Shown here one piece after another: positions 10,852 to 22,394 of a stretch of 64,000 nucleotides of DNA (its first letter is position 1; each line of letters opens with the position of its first letter). The translations under genes and the position numbers were made by a program. The stretch is taken from positions 62,001 through 126,000 of the forward strand of contig JAAPAO010000014.1 of the NCBI GenBank assembly GCA_013115145.1. The letters are read 5' to 3'. Below the pieces are notes generated by a model that did not search any database, had not been told where the DNA came from, and saw only the letters and a program-made list of their open reading frames with translations. Source of the DNA: Perkinsus chesapeaki (taxonomy: Eukaryota > Perkinsozoa > Perkinsida > Perkinsidae).

Positions 10852-13030
10852 TACTCCTTACTTATTAAGAGAAAGCGATGACTCTAGTCGTCGGAACTCA
10901 GACTTAAATGGAAAAAATCACGTAAGAGTCAAGTCGCGACACAACACTAAGATGAAGGACGACCCTTAGCGTACATTTTTATAATAGACATCTTAACATC
11001 TGCACGCAAACACAAAAAGCAGACGACGCCTGCACATGGAGCTGCAGAGCCATTTTTAATGTTGCGGAAGGAGAGTTCACCACAAAGGGGCCAAAGCCAA
11101 CATATCAATGACCGTTGACGAAGAGTACAAAGACATGGGTGCGTAGAGCGACCTGCAAGACTTGGGCACTTATGAGCTCTGAAGCGCGTGACTTCAGACC
11201 CTGGAGGCTGCGGGTGAATTTTGTAATGACTGGTTTACGCAAGCCTTAATTATACTAATTTCTGGCACTACTAGATGGTATAAATGCAGAAAGAATATTC
11301 GCCCATTGTATGGCAATCCGCCCCGTCGGGACATAACTGAAATGGGAACGAGGCATTAAGACTCGGTAGAGCACTAAAGTTAGTGTCTTACCGCCTGGGT
11401 GCAGTCTAACATACATACTCCTTTCGCACATAACGGTTGCCCGGTTGGAGTGTCTGGGCATACAGGTCGGGAAGGGACAAAATTACAGGCAGGTGCACAA
11501 ACTACCCCTTTCCCCTCACGAGCTACCTGAGATACAATAGAGATAGAAACCAAGAGAGTGAGGATCAGCTAGACGTAGGTGCTATCTTCGGAGACTAGAT
11601 CTTCGGTGAATCACGAGTGCTTGAACTTACATCTATCTTAGCGAGCATCAAACCAGGCTTGCACCGGCACCCTTGTATTCTATTTGTAAATAATTGACAA
11701 CACAATGGCCTTCGGGTTTTTGGTAGTTGCCTCCTGAGGGAACACTTACTGAAATTCACAAACATCTTTCTTTGACTACCAACACCTGGCGAGACGTGAG
11801 AGTATCTGATGAATTGTCGACAGGATACTCACTAAAGCTGTTTATAAATTACTCGCTTTCATCCGGGAAAAGAGCACTTGCCATCCAAGCTGTGAAGGTG
11901 AATAGAATGCAGACGACTTTATCCATTACTTCCGAAGGATGCGGAAAGCTAGCGAGACAGACCGCGAGTATAAGGATGATATTACAGCGAAGAACCTTAG
12001 TTTCATGGGAGACACGAGACGGGATGTTCCTCAGTGAAGAAGTGTCCCATGTCTCCATCGGCGTGCGCATGCGATTCTCGTGTAGCGATGGAGTCACAAT
12101 AAACCTGGGTGCCTATCTTGTACGTGCGGCTTCGTGTTATTCAAATTCGTATGATAGACTGAGTTATTCTAAATCGACGGCCGCCAAGGGCTTGACTTGA
12201 ACGCATCGACATGAGTTCTCCACGCCGTTGTCACACGATGATCGTATTACGATTGCAAATGTGGTGTCAGTGGCGAGCCCTTACCCAACACCGACCGACC
12301 GATGGAGAGGAACGAGCAGAAAGTATCCGAGATGTTGTTAAATATAACCGCGTTTTCATCGTTAGCATTCTAAAGAGCCGTCCAGATTAAAGACAGGAGA
12401 GACAGGTTGAGAATTTCTCACTGAGAAGTTCTTAGCTGACGACTTGAAGTCGTGCATTATCAAGAAGCATGCGTCTGATGAGCCTTCCCCTTCCTGAGAA
12501 CTCCCAGCTACGTAACGAAGAGGAAGTTAATCTGACCCATACTCACTGTCCTCCGCATCTCTGCTCGCCTAGTATGGCATGAGGCAGTTACACCTGTAGC
12601 CGTGAGCACGATTGAAGCTTTTTCGGCCATCCGCATTTCTCCCAGAGACTCCCGAGTTTGGTCACACATGGTTCCGCATATAGGGGTCGTATAGAGGTGT
12701 CGCGCTACGTGTTACAATACCAACATATTGCACGAGGTGGACCATAGTCCGTTGCTATAAGCTTCTCTCAACCTAGCCTCGAAGTTCATCCACGGCAAAA
12801 CTCTTCATTCCGCGCGGAAGTAAAGTGCGCTCGGCTTCGTATGTGTCGGGTGATTGAAGAGGAAGTGCGCCCCTTTGCGACTCGCAAGCTGGGGTTCAGC
12901 TGCGGAGGCGGAGATCACAAATTGCGCGACAGACTCACGGCAACACAACTGGCCGCATTAATGCGAGGTTCAGAAACGTACACATGCACCATGACCCGCA
13001 TTTCAGCAAGCAGAGGAGTGCGATATATCT
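10852..13030. other. Long gene-poor region
   Basis: About 2.2 kb without exons I can support. An uninterrupted stretch of 157 codons at 11727-12200 (plus) has no ATG start and no recognisable motif. The base composition is even and there are no long repeats. It may hold promoters for the flanking genes or undetected short exons. Confidence 0.4.
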
Positions 13031-14982
13031 TCACGGCGTAGCAACTAGACTGATCTCCTCCTCGATTTGAACCATTCGCTGCTCATACTCCTGTGATGAT
13101 AATATCCTGACAAAGTGAAATCCAGCGAAGAGGTACTGAGCCTCGACTGACTCCTCCGCGTCAAGATGTGGAATGTCTTTAAATGTCGGCATTATCAAGG
13201 GCCAATTGCTCGAAATTGCTTTCTCGACCCAAGGGCGGACCATTTCTGCGGGGTCCTTCCCCACCGACCGCCTCTGAGAGAAAAGTTGTCGAGCTACTCG
13301 CTCGGTGCTTACCAAAAAAGGAGTGTCAGTGAGTATGCGTCGGAGGGTAGCTCGAAATATCTTCCTCCAATGCGTTAAAGTTTCTTCATCATGTGCTGTG
13401 CACCGGAAAGAAGCGACAACAGCCCATCGGTGGGGCGCCAAAGCCCGCTTCCTGGCCTCCTCATACGGGCGGCCTGCAGTACAGCAGGTTAAAAGGGGGC
13501 TGGCTTTCATTGGCAGCTGTACCCTGTCCAAGGAACATGAGTGCATCATCATTCGCCCTCATCGGGAGTGTTAGCTGACACGCGTGACGTAGCTGTCGCC
13601 ACCTCTTTGTTCGTCTTTGCCTCATCTTTTGTAGCAGCTCTTGGACGAAGCTGGCCTCGAAGCTGGTCTTGAGACCTTCATAGTTGTAAAGGACCCTTCC
13701 AAAGGCTCCTCTATCTGGTTCGAATGATATACTGAGTTTCTTGATCACCCTTCGTCGTTCAGCGCCAAACGCAAGTTGAGAACGGCTAGTAGCTCTCCGG
13801 TACCACCATTGGAGTTGTCTCACGCAGAGCAGATAGCGCATCATACGCTGGGTGATGAAAGATAGCCTAGCGGACTCGACCAAGAAGGCTGCAACTATGC
13901 CCGACGCACGTGCTTGCATGCGGTGACGAATTCGCGATAAGTACCGCTTCAAGTATATTGCCAGACATAACTTGCTTGTTGGTGAAATGCGCTTCAAGGC
14001 AAAATAGATTCGCCAACGTCTGACGTATCGTTGCGTTCTGACTACTGCCAAGACGCAGAGCCATCGAGTTCTGCACCACATGACCCGCCTGACGAGAAGT
14101 CCAAGGGACGTGACGGCCGATAAGACAGCAAACCAGTGACCCTGGCGCTCTAGCAGTTCCTCGGCCGCGGCCTCAGCTTGAAGCTTGGCACTCTTAAGCC
14201 TGATGCGCTCTTCGCGGCCAAGGCGACTTCGTTCCCGGACCTCTGCCGCGGAAAGCACGGGGACGGTGCTCGGCGTGGTGTTGTGGGAGGGGCTTCCCTT
14301 GCTCAACCTGAGCCTCGGTGAGGCCGACCGGCTCAGACGGCCATCGGGTCCAGTCCACCTGCACACTGCAAGATCTTCAGAGGAATACAACGCGCTACCT
14401 TGGAGTGACAGGAAAAGTGATCCCCTTGCCAAAGTGACGTTCGCGTCCAATGTTTACGAACTCCATAAGGGGTTCAGGAAGTGGTATGCCTTACAAAGGC
14501 TCTCGGTTGCAAGGGTTCCAGCGGTTACCTCGTGGCGATTGATCTCGATTGAAACGAATACCGCGACCTTCGGCTGACATGGGCCTCTTCGCCGCTGCAG
14601 GCTCGCGCGTGAGCTCCTCAATGACATCATTGCCGCTCGCAACATCCCTCTTACCTGTAGAGACATACAGTATATCGACTACTCGGTTTTTGTTGCAGGC
14701 ATGACTCTCTCGTATACTCCTGGTCATAAAAGCGCTCTTCGGCCTGCGCTGCACTAAATGGTACACTGGAGAGTACGTTGCTGGGCTAGGCTTCACTGAT
14801 GGTCTTCGTAACCTCTCGTCACGCCCGGTCTGCCGTCCGAAGCTGAGCGATATCGTCCGCTTTGTAGTAGCCGACAAGAGAGCTGGAGTTCTCTCTCGCC
14901 ACCGTGATCGGAGGCCCTGTCGCTGTGATCGTGTGGTAGAGTTATCACCATGCGCTGGCCAGGTGGGTGCCGTCTTGGCCAT
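13031..14982 (-). CDS. Arg/Trp-rich helical protein of unknown function
   Basis: Exon 1 runs from ATG 14982 to about 14495 (donor GTAAGG) and encodes a basic, Ser/Arg-rich N-terminus. Exon 2 (from about 14450 to 13523) encodes the long central part, and exon 3 (13473-13031) the C-terminus. The intron 13474-13522 (49 nt) joins LGQ to GRPYEEARKRA in phase. The centre is a striking array of Arg/Trp/Leu helices such as RRVMWCRTRWLCVLAVVRT, RRWRIYFALKR and QLQWWYRRATS. These resemble the basic amphipathic helices of IQ-motif or Sfi1-type calmodulin/centrin-binding proteins, but no repeat is regular enough to assign. The C-terminus is acidic and helical. The acceptor of intron 1 is uncertain. A centriolar or axonemal role is only a suggestion. 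Confidence 0.55.
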
Positions 14983-15199
14983 CTAACAATCCCTCTCGTA
15001 CGGCACCGTATCATTCGCAGTACCGGGTTTTCGGAGTTGGCAATGGTTGGCCAAGAACCAACACCTGCTGTAGTTGCTGGTCTTGGGAATGCCCGCCTTG
15101 TGGTATCGGGGACCGCCCGGGACGAGGTCTTGTGTGGTCGGCTCCGCCGCTGCCCACGTTCGTTCGGCGGACCAACGGTCCGGCTGCCCCACTGAATTA

Positions 15200-16850
15200 T
15201 AATATACCCCACTTCACAGCGAAGTGGATTCACCTTCTCTTCACTGAATATTGTCCCCCGATGAGCACCAGGATGCTCGTATGCTAGAACAACTGTAAGG
15301 CTATCTCCTGCATACACTTTCAGTGCCCGATACTCTCGGGCATCCAAGTCCGGTACCTTCCAATAAATGAATGCTTTTGAAGGTATGTCGTGCTACTGGT
15401 ATTGGTTTGTTTATATCTTCTCTACTGCTAGTTCCCAGGATCCCAGCGACTGCATCGTTAGAGCCACATGCGAGGACTTCTCCATCGTCGGTTACGAACG
15501 TCTGTCGTCGAAAATGTCAGCGCAAACGGAGCTCGTTTATCGATTACCGAAAACGCTCGCCCACACGCTACGTCGATTACGGTCGACGAGTCGGGTAAAG
15601 CAACTTCCATGGGGCTATGCTTGTGATTGTTGTCTGTAAAGTAATCGCTCTGACGACCCAAGGCGTACCGTGAGAAGTGCTCACGAAAGCACATGGCCAT
15701 CGCTCAAATCCGAGCTGATTGTCCTTACTCGTCTCTTCCTCGCCTCGACCGAGAAATGAAAGACTTCGCGTTTGAGAGTATGCTGCAGCGGCCCATGACA
15801 GTACTCTAAGGGTAATCCTCACATCAGCACGCGTGCGCACAGCGGAATAGTTACTTAACCCGGGAGCTATCACATTCTACCGCACACAAGGAGAAGTATT
15901 CCCCTTGCTTATACTGTGTAATGCAAACACCGTCCTCCCCCAGGACATCCAGCTCGCGTGCCTGTCGAATTGGCAGTGCTAATTACAATTATTTCTTCTC
16001 TTTGTACAAGCTACTTCGTGTCCGTCGCCCCATTCGTAGAGGTTATCCCCGGGAGTGAAGACGCAGCCGCTCCTGTTCCCTGCAGCTGATATGAATGTTA
16101 TTTTTCGGGCACTACCGAGGGGAACGATCTGATGTAATCAGCGCGATACATGGTTGCGTCCTGGAGCTTTTACTCGAGTAACTTGGTTATGCCCTTTAAC
16201 GTCAGCGGCCGTAGGGCTTAGTTGTCCTTGCTGGTTCGAGCCGCATGAGAATAGCTCGCCAGTATTGGTTAGGAAGAGAGCGTGTTCAAGGCCAAATGCC
16301 ACACACCGCACTTGACGGGACATCCACGCTAGCCATGGCTTAGGCCTCGGGAGGAGCCCACCGAGGTTCAACACCATCATGCTTCTAATGGGCCACGAGG
16401 GTTACGCTGCATAGCAGGGCATTATGCTTACTCGTGTTTGCTGGAGTGACTGGATAATGGTGTGGACAAGGCCCACACTCCGTCGGGCCCCGAGATTATC
16501 CTTGGTTGTGGGGGAGCCTCCTGAAGTACCCGTTCGAGCAGTCTAAGAGACTGCGTTATTTACACTTGTCTCGTCGTCATCTTCCGGTGGGCATATCAAT
16601 GACTCTATATCAACTCTAGATTGTCCAGCTTCATTAAGTAGTGCGTCTAGATCGTTATATGCCGCGTCACCATCGCTAACGAGTAGCTAACACCAGTGTA
16701 TCATCTCGGGGTAGCTGAGTCACGGTCCAACCTCGGTCCAGTGGATCTCTACAGGCTGACCCTCTGCGAATTGGTGTTCTATCGGGTACCATTCGAACAG
16801 TCTAAAGTGCTTTGCTCGGATTGTCTTTGTCTGTTTTCCCCTACCTCTCA
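15200..16850 (-). CDS. RCC1-repeat (beta-propeller) protein, multi-exon
   Basis: Minus-strand exons carry repeated RCC1-type blades: VRCVAFGLEHALFLTNTGE followed by LFSCGSNQQGQLSP (about 16200-16330), SRYALGRQSDYF and VIDVACGRAFSVIDK (about 15540-15680), VLACGSNDAVAG near 15450-15480, and LKVYAGDSLTVVLAYEHPG near 15265-15325. The GxxHxxxLT.GExxxxGxNxxGQLG pattern is diagnostic of RCC1 repeats, which form seven-bladed propellers used in Ran exchange, ubiquitin ligation or scaffolding; which use applies here cannot be told. An acidic exon (about 16578-16680) sits upstream. The extreme 5' and 3' ends are not fixed. The open frame continues downstream to 14793, overlapping the next gene in another frame, so a final splice near 15190-15240 is likely. 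Confidence 0.65.
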
Positions 16851-17063
16851 TCCATGGTCACAATGGTGACCTTATCTCCAGTTACCGATGCGTCTGCAAC
16901 ACCATCGACAGGGACCCGACAACGAAGCGATCTAAAGCGGCAAATTGAGGGAATATGAGCAAACGGGTAGCTACTTTTGGTCCTGAGAAGGCCTGTGGGC
17001 GAAGCAGTAGGCCGATAACCTTGTATCAACTGTCATTGACGCATACACAACGCTTAGGCACGA

Positions 17064-17120
17064 ATAGCTGGGAGAGCAGAGGCGCAGGTTCGAACCCCGG
17101 GAGCGGCATTTTTATGTCAA
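17064..17120 (+). other. Degenerate tRNA-like element with A and B boxes
   Basis: TAGCTGGGAGAGC resembles a tRNA D-arm/A box, and GGTTCGAACCCC a B box, ending GGGAGCGGCA and T5. The two boxes are too close together for a full tRNA, and the T and acceptor stems do not pair. It lies about 70 bp upstream of the first RAP gene. A tRNA remnant or SINE head is likely. Confidence 0.4.
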
Positions 17121-17188
17121 CAACGCGATATTGCAAAATTGTGATCGCATCCGATCCTTGCGTATCAAACCGCAGTTCATTCCCTACA

Positions 17189-19642
17189 ATGCAACCATCC
17201 CGTCGCATATATGCCAATGGACTAACTCGTCAAGTTCGCCGGCACAATGATCTCCAGAGTCGTCTCATTACCGCCGATAAAGAAGGTAAATAGCTATTCC
17301 CAAGGATGGTGGTCCAATGATTCTCAGAATTCGAAGAGGCTTGTCAAGAGCTCCTTTCATCGACCAACGCCTGCCCATCAGAGCTGCTGTGTGCTGCCGG
17401 CCGGGCCGTGGCCTCGACCAAGCTCACAGTGTCCCCGAGGACCAAGGAGGCTTTGTGTACCGCAGCTGGACGATTATTGGAGATCAGTACTAATTTAACA
17501 GCAAGTGATGTAGTAGGGACACTCGCATCACTGGCATCTGCCGGACGGGCCTCCGGGGTGGCTGCACGCCATCTGATTGATGGTCTCAAGGGACATCTAC
17601 CCTCCATGGTCCCGAATATGAGCCCTCAAGAGCAACTCAAGGCCATTGCCGCCTTACAGAAGCTCAAGGAGCCCTTCAGCCCCACAGTCCAGCTGTTGCT
17701 CGACAACCTAGCCTCCAAAGCCGGGTTAGATACTCTCAGTGACTTTGCCTTGGCCTCTCTGTCCAGGACGGTTGCTACTTCGGGCTGGAAGGCAACTGGG
17801 TTCCCTGAATCGCTGGCGGCCTCGTGGAAGCGTCGAGTCCTGACCCATCGTGAGGTCAAAGCAAACGTGCACACCGCAGTGATATTCGCCCTTGGCAAAA
17901 TAGCGGATAAGGGTGTCGTTAGGGATGCGCTGAGAACCTCCAACAGCTCTCTCGACTTTACCAATTTCACCTTCACGGAGCTGTCGCAGATCTTATGGGT
18001 TTATGCCAATAATGGCGACGTACACCCCGCAGAGTGCCTTTGGAAATGCCTTCTTTCAACGGTCTCAGTGGACGGTATGATTGCCTGTGGTAGGCAGACC
18101 ATCGGTTATGCCTTCTGGGCCGCTGGAGTGATGTCCCAGAAGTACCAGGGGGCCGAGAGCATCTTGCCACTGCATCTCATCGAGGTCATGGCTGACAGCG
18201 TCGTACTAGGTAGCGTCAACGGTTTCCAGCCCTCCAGTGTGAGCTATATGGTTTGGGCAGCGGCCCTAGCCGGTGAGGAAGAGCGGGTCAAAAGCTTCTG
18301 TTGTCATATCCTTGGGGATAACTCGACACCCGAGGCCGTCGGAAGGTTCAAATCTCTAGAGCTAGCGAACGTCTTCTCGACTATTCGCGCTTTGGGCCTG
18401 GAAAGTGCCGTCCCAGACTTCGCAGCATCTGCCCGACAGTACTTCCTGGAAGCTGCTGAAACTGCTGCTGGTACCGCGGCCAATGGAAGGGCATTCACCC
18501 AAGTAACATGGGCCATGGTACCTGACGGTGGCCCGGAGATAGAGGCATTTATGAAGTGGTTTGTGGCCAACTCGGCGGGAGTCAGCGTGAGGTCTCTGGT
18601 CAGGATGCTATGGGCTGTCTCGAAATGTGATGGGCTGGCGGAGACCACAGCGGGTCGGTCGGCCATGGTTGTTTCCTTGGTCCAAGCCGCTGGGGAGAGG
18701 TTTATGGGCGAGAAGGGAGACAGACTGGTGCAGCAGGATGTTGGTTTGATGGCATGGTCGTTGGGTACTTTAAGATTGTCCCATTATGACTTGGAAGATA
18801 AATGTTGTTTATTTGGTATAGATATGTTATTTAATAATATAATAGATAGTCGACATTTATCAATGTTACTTTGGGGTATAACATCTAATTCACATACATC
18901 ACCAAAGGCACTACAACTTATCAAACATGTTGTATCAGCCGTTAACGCCGGCAGCATCACCTTCGACCCTGTCGACGTGGCGATGGTCCTCTGGGCTATG
19001 GCCGCCCTGGACGTCTATGATGAGTCTGCCTTCCGAACCCTCCTGTCGGTGTTGTCTGCCGGCATTGACCAGCTTCCCTCGACTGAGAGACGGTCTAGCC
19101 TGAGCAAAGCCCACCGGGCCTATCTATGGGCTGCCTCATCGCATGGATTTGTATTTTCCTCCGAAGAGGTCGTTGGCATCGCTGAGGCTTTGGAAGAGTC
19201 CCAGCGATCTAGCGGTGCAGTCTGTGCCAACGGTGCCTTCCAAACGGAGGTCTGCCAGGCCCTAGCGAGAGTGCTTCGGCGATCAGTGCTACCTGACGCC
19301 GAGATTTTATCTGAGGTCGACCTTGCTCCTGCCCTACCTGGTTTGGTGGTTGATGCTGCCATAGTCGATCCTAAGACAGGCTCGAGGGTCCTTCTCATCG
19401 AGGTGGATGGTCCCCATCACTACGTAGACGTCCTAGGCTCCACAGGGATAACAGCTCGGCAGTATAACGGTCAGAGCCGGCTAAAGCAGGACCTTATTCG
19501 CCGTGCAGGGCATAAACTCCTTTGCGTTGAAGATGCCAAGTGGCGCATCCTGAAGGATCCAGCCGCCCGGCACGAGTACCTGTCCCATGAGGTGGCCATG
19601 GCCCTCGGTTTGGGCTCAACTAAACAATTGTGTCCGACATGA
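17189..19642 (+). CDS. RAP-domain protein 1, probable mitochondrial RNA-binding factor
   Basis: Exon 1 (17189-17285) and exon 2 (17328-19642) are joined by a 42-nt phase-1 intron (GTAAATAG...TTCTCAG), giving 803 residues. The first 30 residues (MQPSRRIYANGLTRQVRR...) are rich in Arg with no acidic residue until Asp-20, as in mitochondrial presequences. The middle 600 residues are helical repeats with a recurring L-W-A/S core (LSQILWVYANNG, VSYMVWAAALAGEE, LVRMLWAVSKCDG, LSMLLWGITSNSH, VAMVLWAMAALDV), like the heptatricopeptide repeats of apicomplexan RAP proteins. The C-terminus (about 19340-19600) is a RAP domain: VVDAAIV, LIEVDGPHHY, QYNGQSRLKQDLIRRAGH, AKW. Family members bind organellar RNA, and several act on mitochondrial rRNA or mRNA; the exact target here is unknown. 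Bases 18743-18933 have unusual AT-rich codon use and almost match RAP2. Three paralogues follow on the same strand. Confidence 0.88.
17286..17327 (+). other. 42-nt phase-1 intron of RAP gene 1
   Basis: The GTAAAT donor and TTCTCAG acceptor restore the frame between the presequence exon and the long exon. Without this splice the presequence frame stops at TAG 17291-17293, six bases into the intron. RAP genes 3 and 4 have an intron of the same size and phase at the matching place. Confidence 0.75.
18743..18933 (+). repeat. AT-rich near-identical tract shared with RAP gene 2 (copy A)
   Basis: 191 bp match 21443-21633 with only three differences, while flanking coding sequence of the two genes is clearly diverged. 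By my count G+C is 60 of 191 (about 31%), against visibly GC-richer flanks. Codons switch to TTA, ATA, AAT, AGA and CAA. The tract stays in frame and encodes one helical-repeat segment homologous to the same segment in RAP3 and RAP4. Best explained as gene conversion from one AT-rich source or between the two copies. Confidence 0.93.
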
Positions 19643-19704
19643 GTTTCCGATTCTCCTTTGCCTTCTGTTGCCTGCTCGTCAATAAGGCTCTCTGCTTCAG
19701 CTTC

Positions 19705-22315
19705 ATGTATGTCACCCGGCAGCTCAGATCGGCGCTATCGACTAAGGATGCTGGCCGCCAAGTGAAGGAGCTGCGCAAGCTTCTGGACTCCCGGGATCGA
19801 GGTCAGTTACCAGCTCTTGTGCCTAGTCTTGCTGCTTTAATAAATCGGGCTCATCTACCTCCCCGATGGAGGGAGGCTCCAGATTCCATTAGCTCCTTGG
19901 TATCTTCGAAAGTTTGCGGGTCGTCCAGCTAGGCGCTGTTGTGGGAATAACTGAGGATGGCTTAGATATTCCAACACTCCCCTCTTAGGAACCTCCACAG
20001 CGGCCTGTAAGAGGGTAGCCGACATTCTCACCAACGCCTCCGATTCTCCCATTCGTCTGGAGTTCACACTATTGGCCGCTGCCCTCGGCAAATGCTCGCA
20101 GATGCCAAGCGGTCCCCAGCAGCAGCATCGGATGCTTACGGCTATCAGCGAGGCTATGATCCAGCGCCTGGAGGAAGACAAGTCCCATGGTCTCTCCCCC
20201 AAGAGGCTCGCTGAGACCCTCAGAGTAATCGCCGTCATTGGCAGGTCAGCTCCCGAGGCTGTGGTCAAGCTTCGCGGCATGTTGCGGCCCCAGCTGCTGC
20301 CTGCTATCCCAGACATGGCCGCACTCCAACTCCGACACGTTGCGTGGGCCATTAACAGACTGTCGTTGCCGTGGCGCGATGAGGTCCGCTTAGCCGTCTC
20401 CACCCTACTAGACCGCATTGGCGTATCATCTGTCGGCTCCGAGGAGCTGGCCACCTTTGTCTGGGCTGCGAGTCGGATGGGGTGCTGCACCCCTCAGTTG
20501 GCTGCCACAGTAGCCCTTGATTGGACCGGTCGAATTAATAGCCCAGGTGTCACCCCAGAGGCCCATGCCATGGTCCTGTCCTCGCTGGGGGCTACGGCCA
20601 AGACCCGAGACGATGTCCTGCTGCTTTTCGACACTTGCTCGGCCCAACTAGACTTATCCTCCCTCAACACAAGCAGCCTAGCGTCCCTCCTATGGGCCTT
20701 CGGTCATGTCACCAATGCCCCTCTAAACGCTCGTGTCTGGAAGACCTGCTTGGCTACCTTCACTGAGGCCACCGTACGAGATTGTCCGCTATCCAGCCTC
20801 GGCAATGCCTGCTGGGCAGCCGGCACCATTTTCCAATGCACAAGCTCGGATCTGCCGCTGGTCTTCATCCGTCACATCTGCGGTCTGATCGCATCCAGCG
20901 ATCTGGGGCCGTTCCCCTCCTCGGCTATCTCGAGCATCGTTTGGGCTGCAAGCCTCGCTAATGACGGCGGCCCTTGGGTCGAGGGTGTCTTCCGTCACCT
21001 CTTGGGCAACGGTACCTTCCCACTAGAAAAGGTGCATCTCTCATCACAGTGGAAGCCCCTCGAGCTGGCCACGGTCCTCGCCTCTATAGCCGACGCCAGC
21101 CTCGATCAAGCACTCTCAGGCTTCATCGACTTGGCAAGAGCATCCGTAGTCGAGACCGTCAATTCCTGGCCGTCGACCTCCCAGAACGCTCTCGCAGTCT
21201 CGCAGCTTTCTAGGGCTCTGTGGTCCTCTGGTGAAGTGGCCATCCTTCCCATGGTCGAATGGGCCCTGGCCAATGGTCACGTGCTGACGCCTCAGAGCGA
21301 AAGCAGGATACTGTGGGCTGCTGCCAAGATGTTTGAAGCCTCTGCTCTCCGGGAGCAGCCGGCCTGCGTAGTGGCCTTCATCGAGAGACTGTACCAACGA
21401 TGCTGCGAGCGGCAGGCGCAGGAGTACTCCCAGCAAGATGTGGGTTTGATGGCATGGTCGTTGGGTACTTTAAGATTGGCCCATTATGACTTGGAAGATA
21501 AATGTTGTTTATTTGGTATAAATATGTTATTTAATAATATAATAGATAGTCGACATTTATCAATGTTACTTTGGGGTATAACATCTAATTCACATACATC
21601 ACCAAAGGCACTACAACTTATCAAACATGCTGTCCATCGAATCGAAGATGGTACCTTCCGACCGCTGCCCGCTGATGTCAGCCTTATTATTTGGTCACTC
21701 GCCGTCGCCGACCACTACAGCGACAGGGCCCTCCGACAGCTGCTGTGGGCTCTGTTCACCGATGGCGCGGTCATTAGCCCCGCAGCCCCACACACTGAGC
21801 GAGGGGCCTCTCTCATTAGACTTCATCGAGCCCTCTTGTGGGCCAGGGTCTGCCATGGCTTCGTACCAAATAACGAAGAGGAGGCCAAGCTTATGGCCAT
21901 AGCCAAGGCCCAGAGGGTTCCTGGTGGTGGGATACTCAACAGCAGCACTTTGCAGCTGGAGATACGAACCCAGCTGCAGAACATCATCTCGACTGAGACG
22001 CCGACCGCTAGTCTTCGGGATGAGTACGAGCTGCCATGTCCCTTGGAAGGCATCTTCGTCGACCTCGCCGTGATCGCTCCAGATGGCCGAGTGGAGCTTG
22101 TCGTGGAGGTCGACGGCTACTCGCATTTCTCGCAGGTGATCGGTTCGGGAACGCTGCCATCTCTGCAGTACAACGGTGCCACCGAGCTCAGCCGGCGGAT
22201 ACTGCGAAAGGCAGGGTACAGGGTCCTCAGCATCAACACTGTTGACTGGAATAACACACAACGACATGAGAGAGGGCAGTTCTTGACAAGACTCTTCCGA
22301 GAGGCAATGTCATAG
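19705..22315 (+). CDS. RAP-domain protein 2, probable mitochondrial RNA-binding factor
   Basis: Second of four tandem paralogues. The chosen ATG (19705) follows a pyrimidine-rich acceptor-like site (CTCTGCTTCAG) and gives MYVTRQLRSALSTKDAG, a presequence-like start. An earlier ATG at 19639 overlaps the RAP1 stop as ATGA. One intron separates exon 1 from the long exon. Two models keep the frame: 19802-19988 (187 nt, phase 1, strong acceptor CCCTCTTAG, same phase as its paralogues) or 19920-19965 (46 nt, phase 2). The helical core carries the same L-W-A repeats (FVWAASRMG, LLWAFGHVTN, ISSIVWAASLANDG, IIWSLAVADH). The RAP domain lies at about 22050-22290: FVDLAVI, VVEVDGYSHF, QYNGATELSRRILRKAGY, VDW. 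Bases 21443-21633 form the AT-rich tract shared with RAP1. Spacing to RAP3 is 79 bp. Confidence 0.87.
21443..21633 (+). repeat. AT-rich near-identical tract shared with RAP gene 1 (copy B)
   Basis: Partner of 18743-18933, exactly 2700 bp downstream. The three differences are T/G (Ser to Ala after LRL), G/A (Asp to Asn before MLF) and T/C (Val to Ala after KH). All three change an amino acid. Codon use and base composition return to the gene's norm on both sides within a few bases. Confidence 0.93.
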
Positions 22316-22394
22316 TGTTTCCGCAACCTTCAAGTTTCGCAGCTCTCTAGCTCTGAGTTGTCCTACTACCTCGCCAGGTTGGCAGTTCCACTTG

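Noticed and set aside
11727-12200. 157-codon plus-strand open frame as a gene
   Set aside because: Starts with TTG, not ATG, has no domain, no flanking exons with splice signals and ordinary composition; treated as chance.
19639-19642. ATGA overlap as the true RAP2 start coupled to the RAP1 stop
   Set aside because: Translational coupling of this kind is not expected in nuclear genes; the ATG at 19705 after an acceptor-like site gives a better presequence.
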